Source: Vitis vinifera
Lineage: Eukaryota; Streptophyta; Magnoliopsida; Vitales; Vitaceae
Length of the DNA: 64,000 nucleotides
Reading direction: 5' to 3'
Assembly (NCBI RefSeq): GCF_030704535.1
Contig: NC_081822.1
Coordinates: forward strand, 11,649,001-11,713,000
Positions 25,566 to 37,323 of this stretch are shown piece by piece; within the stretch, counting starts at the first letter, position 1, and every line of letters starts with the position of its first letter. The translations under genes were made by a program, and so were the position numbers. The notes below the pieces were generated by a model. It saw only the letters and a list, made by a program, of their open reading frames with translations. It searched no databases and was not told the origin of the DNA.

Positions 25566-27896
25566 ATGGAAGGCAAAAAGAGCAGAGGCTACGCCTGGGC
25601 AATCTCAGCTGGAGTCAACGCTGCATTGGCTGCCATTTCCGCAAAGCTCTTCTCATCTCAGGTAATTTTCTCATACTCATCTCTCCACCCTTGGATCTGA
25701 AAAACCTATGCAGCCGTTCCCCAATTCATATATTTGCCCTGATAGGTTGCTTTAAACCATTGAATGCACATAAAATTTTCTTTGGATCGCTTGAAATTAG
25801 CATGGATGAGTATGGATTCACTTCATTTGAAAATTCATAATTTTTTAACTAATTTTAGTTCTATTTGATTTTCTTTCGTATTTTCCACAATAAAACTATA
25901 CGTGTGAAAATAATTTTTTCTAGCATTTTTTTTCTTTACTTTGTACTTTCCTACAACCAAATTAAGATATGAAAATAAGAGCAAAACCATGAATTCAGAA
26001 TTATATGAAGGATGTAAAAGTATGCTTTTACTATTGCACATATTTGTATATTCACTTATTGGAATTGATTGGATTTGATTCGTATAAGGGCCTCCAGTAT
26101 GAGTAGCAAGCACCTGAGTAACAGTGTCATGACCCAAGAGAATTAGAGCCCTCATTGATTTGGTATTTTTGTTGACTCCTCAAGGATGGAGCAATGTTCT
26201 GTTCAATTTCAGCAGTTATGGCCTTTTCTTTGGCTTGGGTTTGGTGTAACCAAATACCAAAACAAGCTGGGATGGGGATTTGGGAAAGAAATGTGGGGAA
26301 TAAACTTGAAGCTTGTATTAATGAATTTAAGTAGCTTGATGATGCATGTACTAGGTCACTTTCTTTAGGATGTTTTGTGGCTCTCAATGTGTTGATGCAA
26401 TGCTTGTGAGCTGCAAGAGCCTTGTGCAATACTCTTGGTCTAGTTCTTTCCACATAATAGATTGGACTGGAATCCCTATTATCAAGATAAGCCTATGAAT
26501 TAATAATAGTTCATATTGACAAAATGGGGCTGCATGATATTGACTGCAAATGGTGGTCTGGATGGAGGCGACCCTTTAATTTGGGCATTAACTCCTAAAT
26601 GCATCCATTTCTGTGGCTTAGTCACAGACCAAGTTATTTTACAATTGAGAGTATCCAATCTATGGCAGATTCTACCATTTGGGAATTCCAGTGCAATCAG
26701 ATTAGATTTCTAGGTTTCATACCCTGGGAAGTGCTATTGCCATCATGTATATGTATAGTACAAATTAATAGAGGACAAGTTGGTGGGGTCAGATTTGCTG
26801 AAATTGTTCCTTTATGCTCTGGTGTGAAGCCATGCCAAACTGTTCTGAAATTGATATTTTTAATTTTCAAAGGGTGTAACAAGTTGCACTGCATAGCAAA
26901 GTTGGTTTCCACTCTATTGCAGGCATATACCAATACCATAATTCTACTTGCCTTAACTGCTTTTCTTGATGGTCATGTAGTCTTCTCACATACATCACCC
27001 ACAATATCGTATTGGGCAAATCATGCCACATTTTTTTGCTCACTTTAATTTCCTGGCGTCCCTTGGCAACTTGTTTGTTCAATTTCAGTGGCTTCCACAG
27101 TATAGTTAAACATTGGCGATAGTGACAAACGGGTTGAAGAATTGACTCTTTTCCTGAGCAATATTCTTTTTTTGTCTTTTATTCTTATTATTATTATCTG
27201 TCTGAAACTTGATACATAAGTTTTTCTAAATTGTTGTGAACTTGTAATTTTGTGTGTCTGCATGCACAAATGTATCATTTTTTTACTCTTGTGAAATGAG
27301 TCACTTCTCGTATTATCTTCTCCATACATCCAAAAGAGAAAACTCATAAACTCATCTCCTTAATTTCACATGCATTTGTCATTTTCAACAGGTCATCAAA
27401 TATGGCCTGGTCATAATTTTCAATGTGACGATGTGGGGATGTTATGTTAACAGCCTCAAAGCTCTCTCATCACTACAAGCTACAGTGACAAATTTTGCAG
27501 CTAATTTCCTCTCTTCTGGTCTGGCTGGGTTCTTTTTATTTGAGGAAGCATTACCATTTCAGGTAACTTAATAGATAAATTACCTCAAGATATGTGCAGA
27601 TCTTAAAAAAATCTTCAATGAGCAAGAGTCTCTCTCATAAATCTCGATTTATTGCTTCTATTAGTGTTCTAATATTGTCTCTAAGTTCCACACTAATGGA
27701 TTTTTGGAAAGGAAATCTAGAAAACAGTGAATGAATCTTGCAATTGCTGAAAAGTAATTTTGATGATTTATCCAAGGCATTTGCATTTCTAATTATAAGG
27801 CTGGTCTCATAGTGGTTTGCAGGTGCCCTGCTCATTGTAATTGGTGTTTTCATACTCAGCAAGTCAAGTATAGAGAGGAAAGCAAGCACAGATTAG
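25566..27896 (+). CDS. TMEM234-like small multi-pass membrane protein, three exons
   Basis: This family belongs to the drug/metabolite transporter-like (EamA-related) membrane proteins; no substrate is established. Exons are 25566-25661, 27392-27562 and 27813-27896. GT-AG borders and phase-0 junctions give 116 codons plus stop. Four hydrophobic segments are visible: AWAISAGVNAALAAISAKLF; YGLVIIFNVTMWGCYV; ATVTNFAANFLSSGLAGFFL; and FAGALLIVIGVFIL. The phrases VTMWGCYVNSLKALSSLQAT and FAANFLSSGLAGFFLFEE are typical of the family. The start is the first ATG in the frame after a GC-richer leader. The length is normal for TMEM234 (about 115-165 residues). The 1.7-kb first intron holds no recognisable gene. 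A GC-richer stretch at 28030-28180 could be an alternative last exon or 3' untranslated region. Confidence 0.88.
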
Positions 27897-28199
27897 AGGT
27901 TCGAGTTCTATGGCTCTCCATTTTTCTTTGTCATTCTCAATAACATTTAACTATGGTCATAATATGCCTTTCCACTGGCAATTCGTTTGTATTGAAAGCA
28001 ATGAAAATCGACATGCATACTGTATCTTGCAGAAATTGAATCAACTGCAGGCGGAGCTCCAGGAACATCATCATCTGAGATTTATGGCTGTTGACTGTCT
28101 GGGGAGAACTGCTCAGGCTAAGAAGTGTCAAAAGCCCAACTGCTGGCTTCTTGAGTTGCAAGATCTTCTGCAAGTAGGTTTAGATTGAATCACATGTCG

Positions 28200-28860
28200 T
28201 CCAAAAATTAAGGAAGCGACCAATTGCGTGGTCATATTTTGTTGAGAAATCTGTGATCATAATTTTATTTTAGACTGCATTTGTAGAAGTAAAGTATATT
28301 TAGGAAATGGTTCTTGCCAACTCCAAATATACCATTGAATTTGTTGTAAAGGTGCAGAACAGTAGTATTGGTCTGTTCTATCAAACAAGGACTTGGTACC
28401 TTACAAATTTGCTTTGTACTTTTATTTGGCATCATGTTGAAATGTTGTTTCATTATTTCTTTAATTTTCTGGACAAATATCTCGATTTTTTTTTATTTTT
28501 TATTTTTTTAAATTGTGTATGGGTTGACTTGGAACTTAACTTTAGCAATCGAAATTTGATACGATGGGCCTGGTTAATTCAAGTCTAATTTTAACATCAA
28601 GTTGGGTACCTTGGTTGACATGAGGTTGGGTTGGGTTGAGGTTCGTTGCCTACCCATAATTATATACAAACCTAAGGCTTGTATTGTAATCAAGATTCAT
28701 CTCTTACTGATGAAACAAAACCTAGCATATTAGTACCATATTTCATGACGTAATACTAGTAATTTTATTTAGGCCCAACCCATCTCGACCACTTTAACAT
28801 GAGGCCCAGGCCCAGGCCAACCCATTCAACTTTCGAACCCAGTTGGGATCTGAAGAGTTG
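28200..28860. other. Intergenic spacer upstream of the short BPC gene
   Basis: 28270-28570 is AT-rich. 28580-28850 carries GGGTTGGGTTGAGG and GGCCCAGGCCCAGGCC phrases resembling low-complexity retroelement edges. Similar TTGGTTTGGGTTTGGG phrases occur at 35395-35500. No gene seen. Confidence 0.4.
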
Positions 28861-29508
28861 TTGCTGTTGGCCAAATTTCGAGTGTTCGGAATTAGGGCAT
28901 TTGATTATTACTCTCTGCGATTATTTTCTGGTAAGATTCGATTTCTATGCAACCATTTAATGGCGATTCCTTTCTCTCTTTTGTGTTTTCTTTGATTATC
29001 ATCGTCGTCATCTTCATTTCTTCATAGGTAACCACAATCTCATCTCGAATTCTTACTTGTTGATTGCAGAACTGAATTATAGCGTATATGTCAATTCGGT
29101 TTGTTTAGTTTATATCCGAGTCTGAAGGCGAGTTGTGAATTCATGTTGAACGTTATGTCTTTCGATTGGTATCTTCATTGTTCAATTTTGCTTATGCTTG
29201 ATGCTTCTGTTTCCATGCTTTCAAGTGCGTCATCAGTTTGTTGGTTTCTATGGTTTTGTTCTGTCCACTGGAGTCTTTTCTGTCAAATTGTTTTCAAATT
29301 AATTTTGCATTTTTCATTCTTTCATCCGGTTTGATTCAAAAATGGGTTTCTGTTTTGATGTCTACTCAATTGATGAAGGAATTCTTTATTCGTTTTCTGC
29401 TGATAAACAAATTGTGAACATTTCATTGATGCTTAATTGATCAAAATTCAAAATTAAATTGGAGAATTGAAACTGTTTGTTGCAGAATTTGCTATTTGTG
29501 GATCTTAG

Positions 29509-29943
29509 ATGGGTGGGGATCGTGAAATAAGAAGAGAAAAAGTTCATCCTCATGGAACAACTCAGAATCAGGTGTCGTGTAGGAAAAAGTCTGAAGATAA
29601 TAATTTTGATTCACATGATCATTCTTGGATGGACCATGCAGCATAAACATTTTCTTTCACAAATAGCATTCCTCATGATCATTGTCATTTTGGTTTATTT
29701 CAGTGGTTGATGCAGCCTCAGACAATGGAGCAACTGATGGCCATTCTAGCTGAAAGGGATGCTGCCATCCAAGAAAGAAATTTAGCCCTTTCAGAAAAAA
29801 AGGCTGTTTTGGCTCAGCGGGACTTGGCTATTCTGGAGCGAGATGCAGCAATTGTGGAAAGGGATAATGCCCTACTGGAACGAGACAATGTCATTTCAAC
29901 ACTTCGATACAGGGGGAACTCCATGAACAGCTGCAACTGGTAA
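29509..29943 (+). CDS. Short BBR/BPC-family protein: N-terminal coiled-coil only, lacking the DNA-binding domain
   Basis: Two exons, 29509-29571 and 29704-29943, give 100 codons plus stop. Exon 1 (MGGDREIRREKVHPHGTTQNQ) aligns with the first exon of the full BPC gene at 40851, and the intron sits at the same codon (Q/W). Exon 2 keeps the group II BPC alanine-zipper coiled-coil with its repeated ERDxA units (about residues 32-92), which in that family drives dimerization. The match ends at NSMNSCNW followed by TAA, where the full protein continues [10 protein letters not shown]. The nuclear-signal region and the five-cysteine DNA-binding domain are absent. A leader exon with donor TCTG/GTAAG (28932) and an acceptor TTAG just before the ATG mirror the full gene. 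The frame is undamaged. It could be a truncated duplicate or a working microprotein that forms inactive dimers with BPC; the latter is inference. Confidence 0.7.
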
Positions 29944-30059
29944 GAGTTCCTAGTTCCCTGTTCTCATTTCACTAGTCTCATCAATTTCAAATGCCTGTAT
30001 TGATGTTTAAGTTGATGTACATCCATTGTTAGTTCCTTTAAGAAAAAGAGTTCCTCAAC

Positions 30060-30370
30060 TAGGAAAATTATGCTTTGTTTGGATTTTGGAAAGTTTGAGG
30101 TAAAGTATGAGGGGGAAATGGAAAAAAAAGAAAGAAAAATGAATGTAAATAAAAAATAGATTTTAAGCATCCGATTTATTTCTTTTCTCTTCTCTTTTAT
30201 ATAAAGAACGATGAATATAAATATGTACATGTTTTGATTAACTTCTATTATATTTGTTTTCTCTTTGATTTTCTACTATAAAGAAGAAACAAGAGATTTT
30301 AAATTCCTTTCTGTTTTCTTTTTCTTTTTTCCTTTTCCTAGTACTTTAAATGATCCAAATAGATCCTTAG
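30060..30370. mobile_element. Probable MITE, ends TTTGGATTTTGGAAAGT / ACTTTAAATGATCCAAAT
   Basis: The ends are imperfect inverted repeats (TTTGTTTGGATTTTGGAAAG at about 30073, ACTTTAAATGATCCAAATAG at about 30343). The interior is pyrimidine/purine biased. A diverged relative seems to lie at 31055-31305, starting TTGGTTTTTGGAAAGTTTGA and ending TGGTATCCAAACATAG. No target duplication was confirmed. Confidence 0.45.
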
Positions 30371-31054
30371 AACTTTTGTGTTACTTGTTGTAATGGAGTT
30401 GCCATATATGTACCATTATTGTTTGATTCTTCTGTTTTATCTAACTGGCATTAGAAATTGAAAAATAGGGGGAAAAGGAAAGAGAATGCATGACGCAACA
30501 AAGTGGCTGAAGGTACGAACAATCTTGGCATTGTTGCTTCAACTGTCTAATTGGTGTTTATGAGTAAATATGCATGTTTTTTTCTTAACACAAGATTGTA
30601 ATGGATAAAGAATTCCAACTATATAATTTGAGCACTAGTTAAACGGGTAACATTCCTATTTACTAACCAAATCAGGATTAAATAGTTACTTCGTTTCCTT
30701 TACGAAACGGGCAACTGTCTTCGCTAGGAAACGAGAAGTTCGTGTTCTTGCTTATCACGAAATGGAATATTTTCTGTTATTAAGCACATTTCCCAAAGTG
30801 TTTCACATGTCAGAATTGCCAAACTATAAATACACAAGGTGGTTCGTGAAGAAAGATCATGAAAAAATAACCAAAACAAAGATAGCTTGTCTGTGATTGG
30901 ATCTGCCCCTTAAATCTGAATCTACGATTTCATTGGATGTAATCTGCTTCCATGGTTCTTAACCCTAGACAATGTTCTTTATCTTTGTCTCTGTATTAAT
31001 GATTGACCACAGATTGTGAGATAAATGCTTGGGTTGGAACACTTACTCTATTGG

Positions 31055-31305
31055 TTTTTGGAAAGTTTGAGAGTAAGAAAATAGAAATGAAAAATAGAAG
31101 AAAAGAAAAAAGGAAGTTTGGTTGTCCATGTAAAAGTTTTAGGGAAAGAAAATTAAATTGTTGAGGAACGTATTTTTCCCAAACTTTCCTCACATTTTTT
31201 AAGTGGGAGGGATCTTTTATTTTTATTTTTATTTTGCATTTTCCACCATTTTTTCCTCAGCCCTTTTTTTCCTTTGTCCTTTTCATGGTATCCAAACATA
31301 GGAAA
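31055..31305. mobile_element. Probable MITE related to 30060-30370
   Basis: It starts GGTTTTTGGAAAGTTTGAGA and ends GGTATCCAAACATAGG, an imperfect inversion. The purine-rich left and pyrimidine-rich right halves are like its relative about 1 kb upstream. Assignment rests on terminal words only. Confidence 0.4.
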
Positions 31306-31362
31306 ATCAATTTTCTTAGCATTTATTTTTTCTTTCTTAACACCTTCCAGAAATTAAACAAA

Positions 31363-31669
31363 ACATTATGGAAATAAAATTTTCATGCTTATATTCAGGG
31401 AAAATTTTACAGTTTTAGTTATGAAATTTTACTTGCTTGTTCATATTCTATGAAAATGACACTATCCAAGGTTTAGTGAAATTAGAGGGACCTCCACCCA
31501 CATTTGAAAAGTAGACATTATGGAAATAAAATTTTCATGCTTATATTCAGGGAAAATTTTACAGTTTTAGTTATGAAATTTTACTTGCTTGTTCATATTC
31601 TATGAAAATGACACTATCCAAGGTTTAGTGAAATTAGAGGGACCTCCACCCACATTTGAAAAGTAGACA
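31363..31669. repeat. Perfect 152-bp tandem duplication
   Basis: 31363-31514 is repeated without a visible difference as 31515-31666, with a few extra shared bases at the end. The unit starts ACATTATGGAAATAAAATTT and ends TTTGAAAAGTAG. Identity means the duplication is recent, or that it arose in cloning or assembly. The unit lies in non-coding DNA between the two BPC genes. Confidence 0.95.
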
Positions 31670-31779
31670 CTGACTGACAGCTAGTCTTAATTTATTGACA
31701 GGTCCTCTTTTCTGTTAGTGGAACTTGGTAACATCATGCCTATGATCTCCCAAAAAATTATTTTGCTCCACTTGGAGTC

Positions 31780-32105
31780 CGTTTAGGAGTAATTTTGAGA
31801 GGGGTTTAAAGCTCTTCTTAATGCTTGAAGGCACTTACGAAAAGTAGATGTTTAGTAAACTTTTGAAAATCAACTTTTAACTATCTGGAAAATCACTTGA
31901 AGTGATTCCTAAACAATCACTTGATAGATAATTTTTCCAAAAATCACTTTTTTGTTATATAATACAATGTCAAAATCACTATTAAAGCACTTTTTTAGTT
32001 TATATTCAAGCACTAAACAATTAGTTTTAAAAGTGCTTCTAATCAATGCGCTATTAACAAAAGTGCTATAGATAATTTTTTTTAACTAGAATCACTCCCC
32101 AATGG
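31780..32105. mobile_element. MITE with GGAGTNATTTTGA-type ends
   Basis: The left end is CCGTTTAGGAGTAATTTTGA and the right end is AGAATCACTCCCCAATGGGC, an imperfect inverted repeat. The interior has many AAAGTGCTT/AAGCACTTT and AATCACTT words in both directions, typical of hAT-like MITEs. It is related to 13525-13870. Target duplication not resolved. Confidence 0.6.
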
Positions 32106-32109
32106 GCCT

Positions 32110-33475
32110 TTATTCAAATAATAAGTGACAGAAGTACCGATTTAACACCCATAAACAACTTTTACATTCATTGTAGACTATGTAAGGTAAACTTGCCCCC
32201 AGGCTTGGTAGTTTTTCTTGGTTTAAGCATGTCTACTACCCCCTCTTATGTGCATATTCAATTGGTATAGTTTTATTTTTTAAAATTGCATTATGAGAAT
32301 AATTTTTTTTTCTTCAAATATCAATTCATTAAAAAAAAAAAGAATCAGTTTTCAAGTTAAACTCGTGTAAGAATTTTATTTTATTTTTTTTTGTTGGAAG
32401 AAATATTAATTTCCAACTTACATTAGGAACGTAAAAGGATGTTTATATATGGATGTATTTTTCAGGTTGCTCTTCACATATGCCTCCTTTTTTTTTTTTG
32501 GTGTTCTGTAAACAACAAATTTACAAAAAGGCAGTGAGCAAAAAAAGGGGGTACAACCTGAAATACACAGGATGTCAACAAATTGCATTTATGGCAAAAA
32601 GAATGATAAAAAACAAGAAACAAAAAATAAAAGGGGGAAAAAAACCCTGGCTCCTTAGACAGTCAGCAACATGCCTTCATTGAACAGTGTAATTAGTATG
32701 ACCAAATTCCTAAACGAAGAAGGTTAATATGTAAGTGGTGAACATAAAAATAAATAAATAAAGTTTTCTATTTTAGTAGTGAGGCCTCTTTAGGTATGCT
32801 GTGCATTATTAGTGGCACCAATTGCAACTCGGTCACCAGGAAACTTCTTGGGAGAGTCTCCAAAATTAGATGGCTGGAGGTACCTATAGTTTGCAGGCAC
32901 CTAATTTGTGCTAGTCAGGGCTTGTGAAGGTATTCCCTAAGTTAAAGTCAATTTAAGTCCTTCCAAATTATGTCTGATGATGAATGCTTGCTAAAATAAT
33001 TGTTGCTCATCATTTGGTGATAGCTTTTCTTTTCTTTCTTTTTGTTTTTTTGGAGATTTCACTGATGATTGATTAATAATTTGAAGTTGCCTGCTAGCAG
33101 AAAGTTGATGGAGGTTTGTTAGCAGTTGGATTCTAGTCTCTGCCCAACCTTGAAGCATGGAACATTGTTCGGCTGCTGAAAGGAGGGAGGAAACGAATAG
33201 AGGGAGAGATGATAACTTTTCATTGTTAGCATTCAATGTGAAGATATTGTTTTATTGGTAACTTCCACACTTGGATAATGATAAATCACCAGTCACGTTA
33301 GTTTGTTCATGCACTCGTTAACAATTCCAGCTTTAGCTGTGCTGCATGCCTTTCCTTTTGCACCCGCCCTTCCCCTTCCCCTTCCCCTTCCCTAGTTTGT
33401 CATTGTTTCTTTGCAATGGCTTTTCATGCTGATCGAAACCTAAAGGTTGACCTTAACACCATTTCCTATTGGAAA
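32110..33475. other. Intergenic, no gene recognised
   Basis: AT-rich with homopolymer runs to 32700, then of more balanced composition. A CCTTCCCCTTCCCC pentamer-type run lies at 33366-33393. Frames on either strand lack family likeness. Confidence 0.4.
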
Positions 33476-33479
33476 CAAT

Positions 33480-35370
33480 ACAACCTCAAAAAGAGACCAT
33501 AGAAAGCTGAAACGCGGACTTGATGAGTGACCTGAATTCTCTGCAGGTAGGATCAGAATGAACAAATTGGCTAACAAAAAGGAAAGAATTGTCTAATTGT
33601 TTTGATTTTATCTTATTTAGAATGCACATGGGTTTTGAAGTATTTGCAAACACTTTTTGAAAGAGTGATGGCTGTGCAAGAGTAGGACAGGCAGCTAATA
33701 ATTGGTGGTACTGCATAGTCACTGCTACATGAGTTAGAGCTTTGTATTCTGACTTTGTGCTCGACTTTGCAACTACTGTTTGCTTCTTTGAGCTCCAAGC
33801 AATAAGGCAATCACCAAGAAATACATAGTAGACTCCTGCTGATCTTATATCACCAAGATAACTTCCCTAGTCTGTGTTGGCAAAGGCATTTAGTATGAAA
33901 TTTTTGTTTGGTTCAGAGCTAAGTCCCGGGGTTTTTTTTAAGTATGTTAAGACCTCTTTTGTAGGCTTGCTAATGAATCTCTATAGGACTTTGTAAGAAT
34001 TGACTTAACTTGCTAACAATGTATGAAACATCAAGCCTTACTATAGTAGATGTTGCAGTTCTTCAATTTTCCTACGATACACGGTAGGATTTGACATAGC
34101 TTCCCCTTAATATCTTGACAGAGTTTTGACTTCAAGTAGCAAGTGTAACATACGCCTTGGCAGCTTCCATTTTGGTTTTCTTCAATAAGTCAACAATATA
34201 TTTGGATTGTGTCAAGCATAAAACAATAAGCTTTAATACCAAGAAAGTGATGGAATGACTTCAACAGCTTCTCAATCACCTAGAGATTGTTTCTAGTGAC
34301 AAGAATGCCGTCTATATAAACTAATAGCAAGGGCAAAGTTTTCTTAAATTTGTAGACAAATTGAACTTGAAAATTTTGAAACCCGAATTGAGCAAGGCAC
34401 ACACGTTGAGGTCTTGTAAGGTCAATAAAACCTTCTAGTTGGGTCATATAAATATTTTTCTACAACACTTGACTAAGAAAAACATTATTCACATCTAACT
34501 CTTTGATGTCTCACTTGTTGGATACTGCCAAAGTAAGTACAATTTGAATGGTAGTTGGTTTGAAAGTCTTAAGAAAAATCAACTCATGGGGTTTCCAACC
34601 ATGCGCTTTGAACTTCAACTTGAAAACCCATTTATTTCCAACTACATTAAGATTGAGAGAAAGGAATTAAATCTGATATCATATTTTGCATCAAGGCCTT
34701 ATACTCTTCTTCCATTGCCCCTTTCCAAATTGGATCAGCCAGTCCTTATGATCCAGTGAAGTTCAGTAGGGCCAAAATCAATAAGGTGAGTGACCAGTAG
34801 TTGTAATATGGTAGTTGGCTCTTTTGTGGCAAGTGGCTCAAGTAAGACTAAACTAGGCTTATCAAGATCATGTGGAGCATCATCATAAGATGGATTAGTT
34901 TGTGGAATATGTGATGCAAAACTAGGTGTGTTAGGAAATGAAGGAGTGCCTATCATGATATCACTCATAGTTGTTGCATCAATGGCAGTGAAAGTACTGA
35001 ATGGAATAATAATTTGTTGTGACTCAATATGATTTTTGGATTTTGACCTAAACAATTCTTGATAAGGTAAAATTCCAATTCATGAAAAACCACATTTCGA
35101 GATATATGGACTTAATAGGAAGAATGAAGTTATAACCTACAAATAAGCACTTTGATGATCGAAATTGAAGCTTGTTGGAGTTATATGGCCTTAAGTGAGG
35201 AAAACTAGAATATCCAAAAACAAGGGATAAGACTTGTTGAGAAGTAGTGTTGGTAAATGAGTAATAAGACTTGCAACAGAGGAGAATGCATGCCATCAAA
35301 ATGTGAGACATGGAAGCTTAGTGTCAGAAGAATTCGTTCAAAATTATCCTTCACTTGAACTTTATAAGGG
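33480..35370 (-). mobile_element. Broken Ty1/Copia retrotransposon (pol fragment)
   Basis: Read on the minus strand, the segment holds, in Copia order, the end of integrase (about 35350-35040), reverse transcriptase (about 34780-34200) and RNase H with the family's KSSTKSEY-like motif (about 33990-33500). The integrase end has the LRPYNSNK and FVGY region of Copia proteins. The reverse transcriptase is marked by a VGNKWVFK-like start and a VYIDGILV-like active-site region. The copy is clearly broken by many changes and lacks gag, protease and recognisable LTRs here, so it is an old fossil. It separates the two BPC genes. Confidence 0.85.
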
Positions 35371-35379
35371 AGAAATAGG

Positions 35380-37320
35380 GATGCAACTTGGCTTGGTTGG
35401 TTCGACCCAATATGAAATTTAGAGAGACTTTTATAATTATTTTAATACTTGGGTTGGTTTTGGGGTTAGATTTTTTAAAAAATTTGGTTTGGGTTTGGGT
35501 TAATGTCAGACAATCTAATCTAAGTCTGATTTAATGTTTTTATAATATTCATAATGTTTATTAACTTATATAATAATATTAATTTTCTTTTTAGATTTTA
35601 AAAAATATATCATATTATATTATATCATATGCTTTTTCAATTTTTTTTTTTGAAAAATATATACATTTTTTTTCATTTTTTTTGTTGGAAATATTTTACA
35701 CACTAATGTAAAAATAATCATAAAATATAAACTCCTTAAAATTAATTCAATCCCATATATTTACTGATTAAAGGTAGTGATTAAGATGATCAAATTTAAT
35801 ATCCATATCATTAAAAGATAGTATATGAATGATCAAAGATAGTATATTTGATAATAATAAAAAAAGTGTGTGAAATATTAATTATTTTTAAATAATTACT
35901 TGAAATTCTTATTTTTCAGAATCAAAACATAGAACTAGGAGAAGATTATTATCTTTCATCACAATTGCTTATAGTTACGGTGAATTCTATCAGCAAGAAG
36001 CCCCTTTGGGTTTGTGGCTCCCAAGTTTAATTTATTTAATTGCGCAAACATACCTTTACACGTTTTGATGCAATTTTAAATTTAATAATTCCACTTTCTT
36101 CCTTTATGACAAATTTATGTGATGATGACCGTTGAGCTAATCTCATGAAAACTAGTTAGGTATAAATAAAATTAGGAATTAATTCCTAATTCTCTTTAAT
36201 TTACATTTAATACATATTTATTAAGAAAATTTAAAAATAATAAAAGTTATTTATAAATTTATATTTTAAAGATTTTTTTTTTTTTTACCTTTCTTCTATA
36301 TATTTTCCTTATTTTTAGAAAATCAAAATTAAAAAAAGGTAAAAAATCTCCCTTTCATTAAAATATACTTTTTTTAACCATTTGTTAATGATTTGTTTTA
36401 ACAATTTTAATGCTCGTTTTGTGAACTTGTATTTAAAAATTATTTTTTATTTTTAACTTAAAAATAGTTTTTAAAAACAAGTTTTAGAAAACATGATTCA
36501 ATGGATTTATGTTTTTGTTTTTATTTTTTAAAAGTAGTAAAAATGACTTTTACTTATTTTCTAAAAATTGTTAATTATTTTGATTTATTTTTAAAAATTA
36601 TTTTTTAAAGAACAACGGTTAAATAATATTATAAAATTTTAAAAACAATTTTTTGTTTTTAAAAGCAAAAAACTATTTTAAAATCATATAGCTAGATAGA
36701 TTTGTAGGACCCATTTGGTTATGTTTGATAAAAATGTTTTTTATTTCCTAATTTAAAAACAGTTTTTAAAAATAAATTTAAGAAAACATAGTCAAAGGAA
36801 CCCATGCTTTTTTTTGTTTTAAAAAATCTATGAAATTAACTTCTATTTATTATTTAAAAATTGCTTTTTATTTTATTTTATTTTTAAAAATTGTTTCCAA
36901 AAAATAATGGTAAAACAGTATTAGAAGTTTTTAAAAATATTTTTCTATTTTAAGGGAAAAAAAAACTGTTTTGGCCAAACAGGCTCTTAACCTCCGAAAG
37001 TTTTTACTTTTTAATACTAGAATGTGGATTAAAGATATTTAATATAAAATATCTTTTATTGGTGGCGTAGAGTGTAATAATATTGTGTAAAATATGTATA
37101 GAATTCGGACACCAGCTGGCGAGGTCTGCGACACGAATCTGGAAGTACCCTTAAATCTAACGGCTACAGGAGAGCCACACCGGTGCCGTTTCAAACACCT
37201 AGAGGCAGACAGAGGTGCACATATGACGTACCATGCAATTTTCTTTTATTAAGCTTGGGTTGGTAAAAGAATAAAAAGTAAAATTGAGTGAATAATTAAT
37301 TGGGGCGGAAGGAAGGAAAC
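35380..37320. other. AT-rich intergenic DNA upstream of the full BPC gene
   Basis: 35400-36400 is AT-rich without genes. 36410-36990 holds two successive diverged copies of an A/T-rich inverted-repeat element (ends such as GGTTATGTTTGATAAAAATG and TTTTGGCCAAACAGGCTC), probably hAT-like MITEs. 37080-37250 is GC-richer and is the likely proximal promoter region of the BPC gene. Confidence 0.5.
36410..36990. repeat. Two adjacent copies of an A/T-rich MITE-like repeat
   Basis: Copy 1 runs about 36410-36690 and copy 2 about 36710-36990, in the same orientation. Both contain AAACAGTTTTTAAAAA-type and AAAAATTGTT words, and both end in a run such as AAAACTATTTT or AAAACTGTTTT. A related stretch in the opposite orientation is at 25040-25370. 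Confidence 0.45.
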
Positions 37321-37323
37321 GAG

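Noticed and set aside
26127-27082. Several 70-149 codon frames on both strands in TMEM234-like intron 1
   Set aside because: Unlike any family, overlapping on opposite strands, and within an intron bounded by good splice sites.
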